Source: Pseudomonadota bacterium
GTDB taxonomy: Bacteria > Pseudomonadota > Alphaproteobacteria > Rhizobiales > Xanthobacteraceae
NCBI GenBank assembly: GCA_023435725.1
Contig: JAEYRD010000142.1
Coordinates: 12,428-76,427 of the forward strand
Reading direction: 5' to 3'
Length of the DNA stretch: 64,000 bases
A program made the translations under genes and the position numbers. The first letter of the stretch is position 1; each line of letters begins with the position of its first letter. Shown piece by piece: positions 36,004-43,821 of the stretch. The notes under the pieces were generated by a model. That model saw only the letters and a program-made list of their open reading frames with translations. It made no database searches and was not told where the DNA came from.

Positions 36004-36999
36004 TCACTCCACCTTGCGAATGCGTTCGATCAGCGCGGCCGCGGCGGGATCGCGCCCGGCCTTGGCATAGATTGCGGCCATCGCGTCCTCGAACGGCTTG
36101 CGGTCGATGTCCCTGACGATGGTGACGCCGGCGTCCTCCGCCTTGCGTTGCGACTGTTCCTCGAGGTCGCGCCACTTTCCGCGCATGAATCGGCTGGAGC
36201 GCTGCGCGGCCTCCCGGAACGTGGCCTGGTCGTCCGCGGACAGGCTCCGCCAGGCCTTGAGCGAGATCACAAGCACCTCGGGGCTCATCGTGTGCCCGGT
36301 GAGCGCAAGGTAGCCGGCGTATTTGTAATGATCTGTCGTCACGAACGATGGCCAGTTGTTTTCGGCGCCATCAATCAGATGGTTGGCAAGCCCTGTAAGC
36401 ACTTGCCCATAGGGCAGCTCCACCGGCTCGGCGCCGAGCGAGCGAATCATTTCGCTCATCAGTTCTGACTGTTGCACCCGAATCCGCAACCCCTTGAGGT
36501 CGGCGACGCGCGTCACGGGGCGGACGGCGTTGTAGATGGACCGGGCACCTGAGTCGTAAAAGGCGAGCCCGACGAAGCCGTAGGGCTCGAAGCTGCCGAG
36601 GATCTCGCTGCCGATCGGTCCGTCCAGCACCTTCTGCATGTGCTCGATGGACCGGAACAGGAACGGCATGGCGAGCACGTTCATCGCCGGAACGAAGTTG
36701 CCGATCAACGCTACATTGGTGCGGTTGAGGTCGATCGCACCGGCCCGAGTCTGCTCGATCGTTTCCTTCTCCTCGCCGAGCTGGCGGGAGTGAAACACCT
36801 TGATCTCGTGCCGGCCGCCGCTTCGCTCGGCGATCAGGGCGCCCATGTAGCGCAACGCCTGGACGGTCGGATAATCCTCGGGCTGGGTGTCAGCGGCGCG
36901 GAATTCGCGAGCAACGACGGCCGTCGCGCACATCACGAACAGAAGCGCGACGAAAATCATCCCGGTCCGCGAGAGTTCGGCACGGTTCAACACTGGCAC
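36004..36999 (-). CDS. TRAP-type (DctP) solute-binding protein
   Basis: A 331-residue periplasmic protein with a signal anchor or peptide (GMIFVALLFVMCATAVVA). It carries the DctP family segments YMGALIAERSGGRHEIKVFHSRQLGEEKETIEQTRAGAIDLNRTN, LRIRVQQSELMSEMIRSLGAEPVELPYGQVLTGLANHLIDGAENN and TGHTMSPEVLVISLKAW; the conserved substrate arginine is in LRIRVQQ. The GTG complementary to 36997-36999, six bases after GAGGGG, is preferred; a TTG 16 codons upstream is the alternative. No TRAP permease genes (DctQ/DctM) are near. It lies 6 bp before the membrane kinase gene, so a sensory role is likely. Confidence 0.87.
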   Translation of the reverse strand: MPVLNRAELSRTGMIFVALLFVMCATAVVAREFRAADTQPEDYPTVQALRYMGALIAERSGGRHEIKVFHSRQLGEEKETIEQTRAGAIDLNRTNVALIGNFVPAMNVLAMPFLFRSIEHMQKVLDGPIGSEILGSFEPYGFVGLAFYDSGARSIYNAVRPVTRVADLKGLRIRVQQSELMSEMIRSLGAEPVELPYGQVLTGLANHLIDGAENNWPSFVTTDHYKYAGYLALTGHTMSPEVLVISLKAWRSLSADDQATFREAAQRSSRFMRGKWRDLEEQSQRKAEDAGVTIVRDIDRKPFEDAMAAIYAKAGRDPAAAALIERIRKVE

Positions 37000-37236
37000 A
37001 CTCAACCCCTCAGTGGTGGAGTCTATGGCGGGGACCAAAAGGTTCAACGCAATCTAGCAAATGATCAAGAGAAGGCCATCCCGACAGAGCCGGCGCCGAT
37101 GGTGCGGCGCGGCCGAATCTCATTCCTGCGAATCTCATTCCCGATTGAATCCGCGAAGGCGGCGCTTTAAGCAGGTGGCGGGCAAGGTTCGCTTGGCCAG
37201 GTCGCCTTTTGTTCGCGCGAGACGGGATCTTCGATC

Positions 37237-38562
37237 GTGACTTCAGCATGGCGCCTTTTGCAGATCGCTGCCGCCGCCGCGGCCCTCGCATTGACCGCGC
37301 CGGCCAGTGCCGCCACCGACATCGCGCTGTGGCACGCCATGTCCGGCGAGCTCGGCCGGCAGCTCGACAAGCTCGTCTCCGGTTTCAACACCTCGCAGTC
37401 CGATTACCGGATCGTGCCGAGCTACAAGGGCAACTACACCGAGACGGTGACGGCGGCGATCTTCGCCTTCCGCTCGCGCAGCCAGCCCGCGATCGTCCAG
37501 GTCAACGAGGTCGCCACCGCCACCATGACCGCGGCCAAGGGGGCGGTCTATCCGGTGTTCAGCCTGATGCGGGACCAGGGCGAGCCGTTCTCGCTCAATG
37601 ATTATCTTCCGACCGTCTCCGGCTATTACACCGATGCGGCCGGCAATCTGCTGTCCTTCCCGTTCAATTCCTCGACGCCGATCCTCTACTACAACAAGAC
37701 CATGTTCCGCGACGCGGGCCTCGATCCGGAGCAGCCGCCAAGGACCTGGCCCGAGCTTGGCGCCGCCGCAAAGCGCCTGCGCGAGCGCGGTGCGGTGTGC
37801 GGCTTCACCACCTCGTGGCCGTCCTGGATTCACATCGAGAACCTGTCGGCCTTCCACAATCTGCAGCTTGCGACGCGCGCCAACGGCTTTGCCGGGCTCG
37901 ATGCCGAGTTGACCATCAACAATCCGGTCGTGGTCAAGCACATCGCCCAGCTCGCCGAGTGGCAGAAGACCAAGGTGTTCGATTATAGCGGCCGCGGCCA
38001 GTCGGCCGAACCGCGCTTCCAGAACGGCGAATGCGGCATCTTCATCGGCTCATCGGCCACACGCGCCGACATCAAGGCGAATTCGAAGTTCGAGATCGGC
38101 TACGGCATGATGCCGTACTGGCCCGATGTGAAGGGCGCGCCGCAGAACTCGATCATCGGCGGTGCCACGCTGTGGGTGCTGCGTGACCGGCCGCGCGAGG
38201 AATACAAGGGTGTGGCGCGGTTCTTCGCCTATCTCTCGCAGCCCGGCGTCCAGGCCGCCTGGCACCAGAACACCGGCTATTTGCCGGTCACCCGCGCCGC
38301 CTTCGAGCTGACGCGCGCGCAGGGCTTCTACGAGCGCAATCCGGGCTCGGCGATCTCGTTCGAGGAGATCACGCTGCATGCGCCGACGGAGAATTCGAAG
38401 GGCGTCCGGCTCGGCTCCTTCAATCTGATCCGCGGTGCGGTCGAGGAAGAGCTCGAGCAGGCCTTTGCCGGCCAGAAGAGCGCGCAGGCCGCGCTCGATT
38501 CCGCGGTCGAGCGCGGCAACAAGCTATTGCGCCAGTTCGAGCGCGCCAGCCCGGACCGGTAG
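37237..38562 (+). CDS. UgpB-like glycerol-3-phosphate ABC transporter binding protein
   Basis: A 441-residue periplasmic protein with a signal peptide (LLQIAAAAAALALTAPASA). The UgpB-type motifs are IALWHAMSGELGRQLDKLVSGFN, GNYTETVTAAIFAFRSRSQPAIVQV, FPFNSSTPILYYNKTMF and the C-terminal GVRLGSFNLIR. The start is a GTG at 37237 without a strong ribosome-binding site. UgpB binds sn-glycerol-3-phosphate or its diesters. No ugpA, ugpE or ugpC is next to it; the following gene is a phosphotransferase-like protein after 270 bases of repeat. The gap upstream contains the direct repeat GCGAATCTCATTCC, two copies 16 bases apart at about 37114-37141. Confidence 0.87.
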   Translation: MTSAWRLLQIAAAAAALALTAPASAATDIALWHAMSGELGRQLDKLVSGFNTSQSDYRIVPSYKGNYTETVTAAIFAFRSRSQPAIVQVNEVATATMTAAKGAVYPVFSLMRDQGEPFSLNDYLPTVSGYYTDAAGNLLSFPFNSSTPILYYNKTMFRDAGLDPEQPPRTWPELGAAAKRLRERGAVCGFTTSWPSWIHIENLSAFHNLQLATRANGFAGLDAELTINNPVVVKHIAQLAEWQKTKVFDYSGRGQSAEPRFQNGECGIFIGSSATRADIKANSKFEIGYGMMPYWPDVKGAPQNSIIGGATLWVLRDRPREEYKGVARFFAYLSQPGVQAAWHQNTGYLPVTRAAFELTRAQGFYERNPGSAISFEEITLHAPTENSKGVRLGSFNLIRGAVEEELEQAFAGQKSAQAALDSAVERGNKLLRQFERASPDR

Positions 38563-38590
38563 GGCGTTGCGATTAGATATCGCTGCAACC

Positions 38591-38780
38591 GAGGTGCGCT
38601 CCCTCCCCCGCTTGCGGGGGAGGCACAGGCGGCCTATGCCGCCGTTCTCAAAAAAGAACGCCGATGCAAAGCATCGGCTATGGGAGAGGGTGTCTCCGCA
38701 ACCGAGAACCCCCAAGAGGAGAGAGCCCTCACCCGCGTCTTCGGCGCGACCTCTCCCGCAAGCGGGAGAGGTGGAGCGCG
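38591..38780. repeat. Repeat family D, compound copy
   Basis: GAGGTGCGCTCCCTCCCCCG CTTGCGGGGGAGG hairpin, an inner GCCGATGCAAAGCATCGGC hairpin (about 38662-38679), the GAGAGCCCTCACCCGCG block and a closing CTCTCCCGCAAGCGGGAGAG hairpin. The whole is flanked by complementary ends. It fills the space between the UgpB-like and phosphotransferase genes. Confidence 0.78.
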
Positions 38781-38832
38781 TTCCGGGCCTGCATCGAGAT
38801 CAACAAAAGCGGCCTGGGGTGAGCGGGTAACA

Positions 38833-39792
38833 ATGACCATTGTTCCATCGCAAAAGTTGCCGGCCTTCGCCGACGGGCAAGCCTTTCGCGCCTGGCGTTC
38901 CGACCCGCGCAGATGGTTGCCAATCGCGCTCGATATCGCGCGCGAGCATGGCCTCGATATCAGCTCGCCGCACGTGTTTGCGACCGGCACCAACCTCGTC
39001 GTCGGGCTCGGTGAACGCCTGATCCTGAAGATCTTTCCGCCGCTGCTCCGCGCGCAATTCGTCTCCGAGCGCGGCTCGCTGATGCAGCTCGCGGGCCGCC
39101 TGCATTTGCCGATCCCCGAGATCGTCGCGGAAGGGATGCGTGACGGCTGGTCCTATCTCATCATCACGCGCCTTGCCGGCGCACTCGGCTCGGAGGTGTG
39201 GCCGCAGCTGGCGGAAGATCAGAAGGAACGTCTGCTGCGCCAGATCGGCGAGACCATCGCGGCCGTGCAGCGCGCCCCGCTCGGACCGCTCGCGCAAATC
39301 GAGCCGCGCTGGGACGAATTCATGCGCAGGCAGATCCGGGACTGCCGCGCCAGGCACGAGCGTCTAGGCCTCGCCCCAAAATTCCTCGCCGGCCTCGACG
39401 ATCTCCTGCGCGAGGCCGCTGGCCTCATCCCGATGGATGCGCCGCCGGTGATTCTGGTCGGCGAATACATTCCGGAGAATTTCCTGCTCGCCTGTCACGA
39501 CGGTAAGTGGTCGCTTGCCGGCCTGTTCGACTTCGGTGACGTCCTGGCGGGATGGCGTGACTACGATCTGCTCGGCCCCAGCGCGTTCATGGCGGCAGGC
39601 CGGCCGGGCCGGGTGCGCAGCCTGCTCGAAGGCTTTGGCTATGGGAAGCCGGACTACGCGCTCAAGCGGCGACTGATGGCCTTGATGCTGCTGCATCGCG
39701 CCAGCGACCTCAACGGCCACCTCTGTATCGAGGGCTGGCAGCAGCAGGCGAACGATCTCGTCGAATTGCAGGACCTGATCTGGCCGGGGTGA
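38833..39792 (+). CDS. APH-fold phosphotransferase-like protein with atypical catalytic loop
   Basis: A 319-residue cytoplasmic protein with the aminoglycoside-phosphotransferase/choline-kinase fold: HVFATGTNLVVGLGERLILKIFPP (N-lobe with the lysine of the ILKIF strand near 66) and LFDFGDVLAGWRDYDLLGPSAFM (metal-binding DFG equivalent, D233). The catalytic loop, usually HGDxxxxN, reads VGEYIPEN (209-216): His and Asp are replaced by Val and Glu. It may be a true kinase with altered chemistry, or a non-catalytic member. The start ATG at 38833 lies just after the repeat element; the open frame upstream is repeat sequence and was excluded. Confidence 0.8.
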   Translation: MTIVPSQKLPAFADGQAFRAWRSDPRRWLPIALDIAREHGLDISSPHVFATGTNLVVGLGERLILKIFPPLLRAQFVSERGSLMQLAGRLHLPIPEIVAEGMRDGWSYLIITRLAGALGSEVWPQLAEDQKERLLRQIGETIAAVQRAPLGPLAQIEPRWDEFMRRQIRDCRARHERLGLAPKFLAGLDDLLREAAGLIPMDAPPVILVGEYIPENFLLACHDGKWSLAGLFDFGDVLAGWRDYDLLGPSAFMAAGRPGRVRSLLEGFGYGKPDYALKRRLMALMLLHRASDLNGHLCIEGWQQQANDLVELQDLIWPG

Positions 39793-39817
39793 GCGTTCGC
39801 GCTCCGTCCCTCTCCGT

Positions 39818-39857
39818 CATTCCGGGCTCGATGCTGCGCATCGCCCCCGCAATGACG
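39818..39857. repeat. Repeat family B, degraded copy
   Basis: CGTCATTCCGGGCTCGATGC followed by GCGCATCGCCCCCGCAATGACGAC: only the two outer ends of a family B/C-type element remain, back to back, with the middle missing. It lies 25 bp after the phosphotransferase gene. Confidence 0.5.
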
Positions 39858-39918
39858 ACGGTGCTTATTGTGCGGGCGGAGGCTAGAGTTAGCTCATTTG
39901 GTGGGCAATCGCGTCTCT

Positions 39919-39928
39919 TTGTATGCAA
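39919..39928. promoter_or_regulatory. Candidate GntR operator, upstream of the ABC/Atz operon
   Basis: TTGTATGCAA, 141 bases before the binding-protein start. It has the TTGTxTxCAA symmetry expected of FadR-class GntR regulators and matches TTGTGTACAA upstream of the convergent allophanate hydrolase gene (50408-50417) at eight of ten positions, the two differences being purine exchanges. Confidence 0.4.
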
Positions 39929-40069
39929 TTAGCGCCCTGATGGTTCTGGCCCCAGCCTCGCTGAATCAGAAATATCCTCGTTCTATCAGTCTATTACCGT
40001 AAGCGCGTGCCTTGGCACGAACCTTGCGAAGTCTGTTCCAACCAGAAAACCCCGAGTTGGAGCAGTCCC

Positions 40070-41692
40070 ATGAAGCGCCGCGATTTCCTCAAGTCCGTGT
40101 CCGGATTGGCCGCTGGCGCGGCGCTTCCCGCGATGCCGTCCGTGATCTCGTCCGCCCGGGCTGACGCACGCTCCGAAACGCTGTTGATCGTCTCGGAAGG
40201 CGGTCCCAACAATCTCGACATCCATGGCGTCGGCACCAACGTGCCCGGCTATGAGGTGTCCTGGAATTGCTACGACCGCCTGATCAGCCATGAGATGAAG
40301 AGCGGTCCCGGCGGCGTGCCGTATTACGACCGCGACAAGTTCAAGGGCGAACTCGCCGAGGACATGAAGATCGACGACATGTCGGTCACCTTCAAGCTGC
40401 GCAAGAACGCCAAATTCCACGACGGCACGCCTGTCACCGCCAAGGATGTGAAGTGGTCCCTCGACCGCGCGGTCAGCGTCGGCGGCTTCCCGACCTTCCA
40501 GATGAGCGCGGGCTCGCTGACCAAGCCGGAGCAGTTCGTCGTGGTCGACGATTACACCGTGCGCGTGGACTTCCTGAAGAAGGACAAGCTGACGATCCCC
40601 GATCTTGCCGTCATCGTGCCCTGCATCGTCAACTCCGAGCTGGTGAAGAAGAATTCCAGCGAGAGGGACCCCTGGGGACTCGAATTCACGAAGCAGCAGA
40701 CCGCGGGCTCTGGCGCCTACAAGGTGACGAAGTGGACCGCCGGCACCGAAGTCATCATGGAGCGCAACGACGATTGGGTCTGTGGTCCCCTGCCGAAGAT
40801 CAAGCGCGTGATCTGGCGCATGGTGCCGCAGGCCGGCAACCGCCGCGCGCTGCTCGAGCGCGGTGACGCCGACATCTCCTACGAGCTGCCGAACAAGGAC
40901 TTCCAGGAGATGAAGGCGAACGGCAAGCTCAACGTGGTGTCGCTGCCGTTCTCCAACGGCATCCAGTACATCGGCATGAATGTCACCAAGCCGCCTTTCG
41001 ACAATCCAAAAGTCCGTCAGGCGGTGGCCTACGCGCTTCCCTATCAGAAGATCATGGATGCGGTGATGTTCGGGCTGGCGAACCCGATGTTCGGCGCCGC
41101 CAAGGACAAGCCGACCGAAGTCGCCTGGCCGCAGCCGCACAAATACAACACCGACATGGAGAAGGCGAAGGCGCTGCTGACTGAAGCCGGCTACGCCAAC
41201 GGTTTCGAGACCACGATCTCGTTCGACCTCAACTTCGCAGGCGTCAACGAGCCGCTCTGCGTGCTGGTGCAGGAGAGCCTTGCTCAGCTCGGCATCAAGA
41301 CTACCATCAACAAGGTGCCCGGCGCCAACTGGCGCACCGAGCTCAACAAGAAGGAGATGCCGCTCTTCACCAACGTGTTCTCGGGCTGGCTCGATTACCC
41401 CGAGTACTTCTTCTACTGGTGCTATCACGGCAACAATTCCGTCTTCAACACCATGAGCTACAAGTCGGCGGAGATGGACAAGCTGATCGACGGCGCGCGC
41501 GCCGCTGCGGCGGCCGGCGACACCGCGACCTACGATGCCGACGTGAAGGGCTTCGTCGACCTCGCCTACGCCGACATCCCGCGCATCCCGCTGTACCAGC
41601 CCTTCGTCAACGTCGCGATGCAGAAGAACATCAGCGGCTATCAATACTGGTTCCACCGCCGCCTGGATTATCGCGCGATGGCGAAGGGGTAA
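40070..41692 (+). CDS. ABC transporter substrate-binding protein, family 5 (peptide/nickel type)
   Basis: A 540-residue periplasmic protein with a twin-arginine signal (MKRRDFLKSVSGLAAGAALPA). Family 5 motifs: LRKNAKFHDGTPVTAKDVKWSLDRAV, the GSGAYKVTKW segment and FDNPKVRQAVAYALPYQKIMDAV. Family members bind peptides, nickel, opines or other small molecules. Here the gene heads an operon with two permeases, a double ATPase and genes for AtzG/AtzE/AtzH-like enzymes, so the ligand is more likely a ureido or amide compound than a peptide. The start ATG at 40070 follows GGAGCAGTCCC. Confidence 0.9.
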   Translation: MKRRDFLKSVSGLAAGAALPAMPSVISSARADARSETLLIVSEGGPNNLDIHGVGTNVPGYEVSWNCYDRLISHEMKSGPGGVPYYDRDKFKGELAEDMKIDDMSVTFKLRKNAKFHDGTPVTAKDVKWSLDRAVSVGGFPTFQMSAGSLTKPEQFVVVDDYTVRVDFLKKDKLTIPDLAVIVPCIVNSELVKKNSSERDPWGLEFTKQQTAGSGAYKVTKWTAGTEVIMERNDDWVCGPLPKIKRVIWRMVPQAGNRRALLERGDADISYELPNKDFQEMKANGKLNVVSLPFSNGIQYIGMNVTKPPFDNPKVRQAVAYALPYQKIMDAVMFGLANPMFGAAKDKPTEVAWPQPHKYNTDMEKAKALLTEAGYANGFETTISFDLNFAGVNEPLCVLVQESLAQLGIKTTINKVPGANWRTELNKKEMPLFTNVFSGWLDYPEYFFYWCYHGNNSVFNTMSYKSAEMDKLIDGARAAAAAGDTATYDADVKGFVDLAYADIPRIPLYQPFVNVAMQKNISGYQYWFHRRLDYRAMAKG

Positions 41693-41696
41693 GAGA

Positions 41697-41791
41697 AGCG
41701 AATGGGGAGTGGCGAATAGCGAATAGGGAGACGGGATCATGTTCGACAGTCGCGAAAGTCCATTCGCCATTCGCCATTTGCTATTCACCAG
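41697..41791. repeat. Dispersed inverted repeat, family F
   Basis: GCGAATGGGGAGTGGCGAAT AGCGAATAGGGAG on one side and CATTCGCCATTCGCCATTTG CTATTCACC on the other: two tandem-like blocks that are inverted complements of each other around a 30-base centre. It fills the 114-base space between the binding-protein gene and the first permease gene, so it is transcribed with the operon and should form a hairpin there. Confidence 0.75.
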
Positions 41792-41806
41792 CGCGGAGCG
41801 CCAGTC

Positions 41807-42820
41807 ATGCTGACCATGATCGGCAAGCGCCTGATGTTCGCGATTCCTTCGCTGATCGGCGTCGTCATCGTCACCTTCCTGCTGACGCGCGCGCTGCCGG
41901 GTGATCCTGCCGCTTATTTCGCCGGGCCCGCCGCGACCAGGGAGGCCGTCGAGCAGATCCGCAAGAAACTAGGCTTCGACAAGCCGCTGATCGAGCAGTT
42001 CTTCCGCTACACCAACGATCTCGCCCATGGCGATTTCGGCAATTCGCTCACGACAGGCCAGCCGGTCGCGACCGAGATCCGCAACCGCCTGCCGGCCTCC
42101 GCCGAGTTGACGCTGCTTGGCCTCATCGTCTCCATCGCGATTGCCATCCCGCTCGGCGTGTTGGCCGCAACGCGGCCGGGATCATGGATCGACCATCTCT
42201 GCCGGGTGACGACGACAGCCGGCGTCTCGCTGCCGGTGTTCTTCACCGGCCTCGTGCTGGTCTACGTCTTCTATTTCCGGCTCGGCTGGTCGCCCGCGCC
42301 GCTCGGCCGTCTCGACGTGTTCTACAGCGCTCCGCCGACGGTGACCGGTTTCTACCTGATCGACACGCTGATCGCGCGCGATTTCGAGGCGTTCCGCTCG
42401 GCGCTGAGCCAGCTCATTCTGCCCGCGACGACGCTCGCGATCTTCTCGCTGGCGCCGATCGCACGCATGACCCGCGCCTCGATGCTGGCGGTGCTCGCTA
42501 GCGAATTCGTTCGCACCGCGCGCGCCAGCGGCCTGTCGCCCTCGACCGTCATTGTCACCTACGCGTTTCGTAACGCGATGCTGCCTGTCATCACCACGCT
42601 CAGCATGGTGTTCTCGTTCCTGCTGGGCGCCAACGTGCTGGTGGAGAAGGTGTTTGCCTGGCCCGGCATCGGCTCCTATGCGGTCGAAGCGCTGATCTCG
42701 TCGGACTTCGCGCCGGTGCAGGGTTTCGTGCTGACCATGGCGGTCATGTATGTGCTGCTCAATCTCGTGATCGACATTCTCTACGGCGTGATCGATCCGC
42801 GCGTGCGGCTGGAAGGGTAG
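41807..42820 (+). CDS. ABC transporter permease, DppB/OppB type
   Basis: A 337-residue inner-membrane protein. The N terminus (MLTMIGKRLMFAIPSLIGVVIVTFLLTRALPGDPA) is characteristic of DppB-type permeases, and the EAA loop is TARASGLSPSTVIVTYAFRNAMLPV, followed by LLGANVLVEKVFAWPGIGSY. Six hydrophobic segments are visible. With the next gene it forms the heterodimeric channel of the importer. A family F repeat separates it from the binding-protein gene. Confidence 0.92.
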   Translation: MLTMIGKRLMFAIPSLIGVVIVTFLLTRALPGDPAAYFAGPAATREAVEQIRKKLGFDKPLIEQFFRYTNDLAHGDFGNSLTTGQPVATEIRNRLPASAELTLLGLIVSIAIAIPLGVLAATRPGSWIDHLCRVTTTAGVSLPVFFTGLVLVYVFYFRLGWSPAPLGRLDVFYSAPPTVTGFYLIDTLIARDFEAFRSALSQLILPATTLAIFSLAPIARMTRASMLAVLASEFVRTARASGLSPSTVIVTYAFRNAMLPVITTLSMVFSFLLGANVLVEKVFAWPGIGSYAVEALISSDFAPVQGFVLTMAVMYVLLNLVIDILYGVIDPRVRLEG

Positions 42821-42827
42821 GGAGGAG

Positions 42828-43730
42828 ATGATGAGCTCCGTTGCGCCTGCTGTTGAACCGGTCGGTCCTGCCCGCACTTCAGGACTCGCCGCCATTCTCG
42901 AACAGACCCGCTATGTGCTCGGCGAGAACAAAGTCACGGGCTTTGCCTTTGCGCTTCTGGTCCTCATCCTCGTCGCCGCGATCTTCGGTCCCTATGTGGT
43001 GCCGTATGATCCGCTGGCGTCCGACACCGCCGCCGCGCTGAAACCGCCGTCGGCGGCGCACTGGTTCGGCACCGATCAGCTGGGGCGCGACATCTTCAGC
43101 CGCGTCATCGTGGCGACGCGGCTCGATACGTTCATCGCAGTCGCCTCCGTCGTGCTGGTATTTTTGATGGGCGGGCTCGCCGGCATCGCCGCAGGCTATT
43201 TCGGCGGCTGGACCGATCGCATCGTCGGCCGTATCGCCGACACCATCATGGCTTTCCCGCTGTTCGTGCTGGCGATGGGCATCGTCGCCGCGCTCGGCAA
43301 TACCGTGCAGAACATCATCCTGGCCACCGCCATCGTGAACTTCCCGCTCTATGCCCGCGTCGCGCGTGCCGAAGCCAATGTGCGCCGCAATGCCGGCTTC
43401 GTGCAGGCGGCGCGTCTCTCGGGCAACGGCGAATTCCGCATCCTCTTGGTGCACATCCTTCCGAACATCATGCCGATCATGATCGTGCAGATGTCGCTGA
43501 CCATGGGCTACGCCATCCTCAATGCCGCGGGCCTCTCGTTCATCGGCCTCGGCGTCCGTCCGCCGACCGCCGAATGGGGCATCATGGTCGCCGAAGGCGC
43601 CGGCTTCATGGTCTCAGGCGAATGGTGGATCGCGCTGTTCCCGGGCCTCGCTTTGATGATCGCGGTGTTCTGCTTCAACCTCCTCGGCGACGGCCTGCGC
43701 GACATCGTCGACCCGCAGCGGAGGACGTGA
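42828..43730 (+). CDS. ABC transporter permease, DppC/OppC type
   Basis: A 300-residue inner-membrane protein with an extended N terminus and six helices. DppC-type motifs are HWFGTDQLGRDIFSRVIVATRLDTF (periplasmic entry) and the EAA loop QAARLSGNGEFRILLVHILPNIMP, then GLSFIGLGVRPPTAEWGIM. It starts 7 bp after the first permease stop, with GGGAGGAG before the paired ATGATG; either ATG could be used. Confidence 0.92.
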   Translation: MMSSVAPAVEPVGPARTSGLAAILEQTRYVLGENKVTGFAFALLVLILVAAIFGPYVVPYDPLASDTAAALKPPSAAHWFGTDQLGRDIFSRVIVATRLDTFIAVASVVLVFLMGGLAGIAAGYFGGWTDRIVGRIADTIMAFPLFVLAMGIVAALGNTVQNIILATAIVNFPLYARVARAEANVRRNAGFVQAARLSGNGEFRILLVHILPNIMPIMIVQMSLTMGYAILNAAGLSFIGLGVRPPTAEWGIMVAEGAGFMVSGEWWIALFPGLALMIAVFCFNLLGDGLRDIVDPQRRT

Positions 43731-43821
43731 TGGCAAATTTCCTGCGGAAATTGTCCAATGATTCCAACCCCGTTCTACTGTGCATGGGGTTGTTTTCGCC
43801 ATTTTTGAGTGGGAGCCGTCC

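Noticed and set aside
34441..36468. A 675-codon plus-strand open frame
   Set aside because: Antisense to the membrane kinase and DctP genes, with no recognisable domain.
37114..37141. Direct repeat GCGAATCTCATTCC upstream of the UgpB-like gene as a PhoB box
   Set aside because: PhoB boxes have CTGTCAT-type repeats 11 bases apart. This one has a 16-base period and a different core, so it is noted in the gene entry only.
38680..38832. An N-terminal extension of the phosphotransferase-like protein
   Set aside because: The 51 extra residues are translated from repeat family D and the ATG at 38833 fits the family N terminus.
39986..41788. A 600-codon minus-strand open frame covering the ABC binding-protein gene
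   Set aside because: It is the antisense shadow of a gene with clear family motifs; its start region is a family F repeat, and its predicted protein is rich in His, Arg and Asp without domains. High G+C makes such long antisense frames common here.
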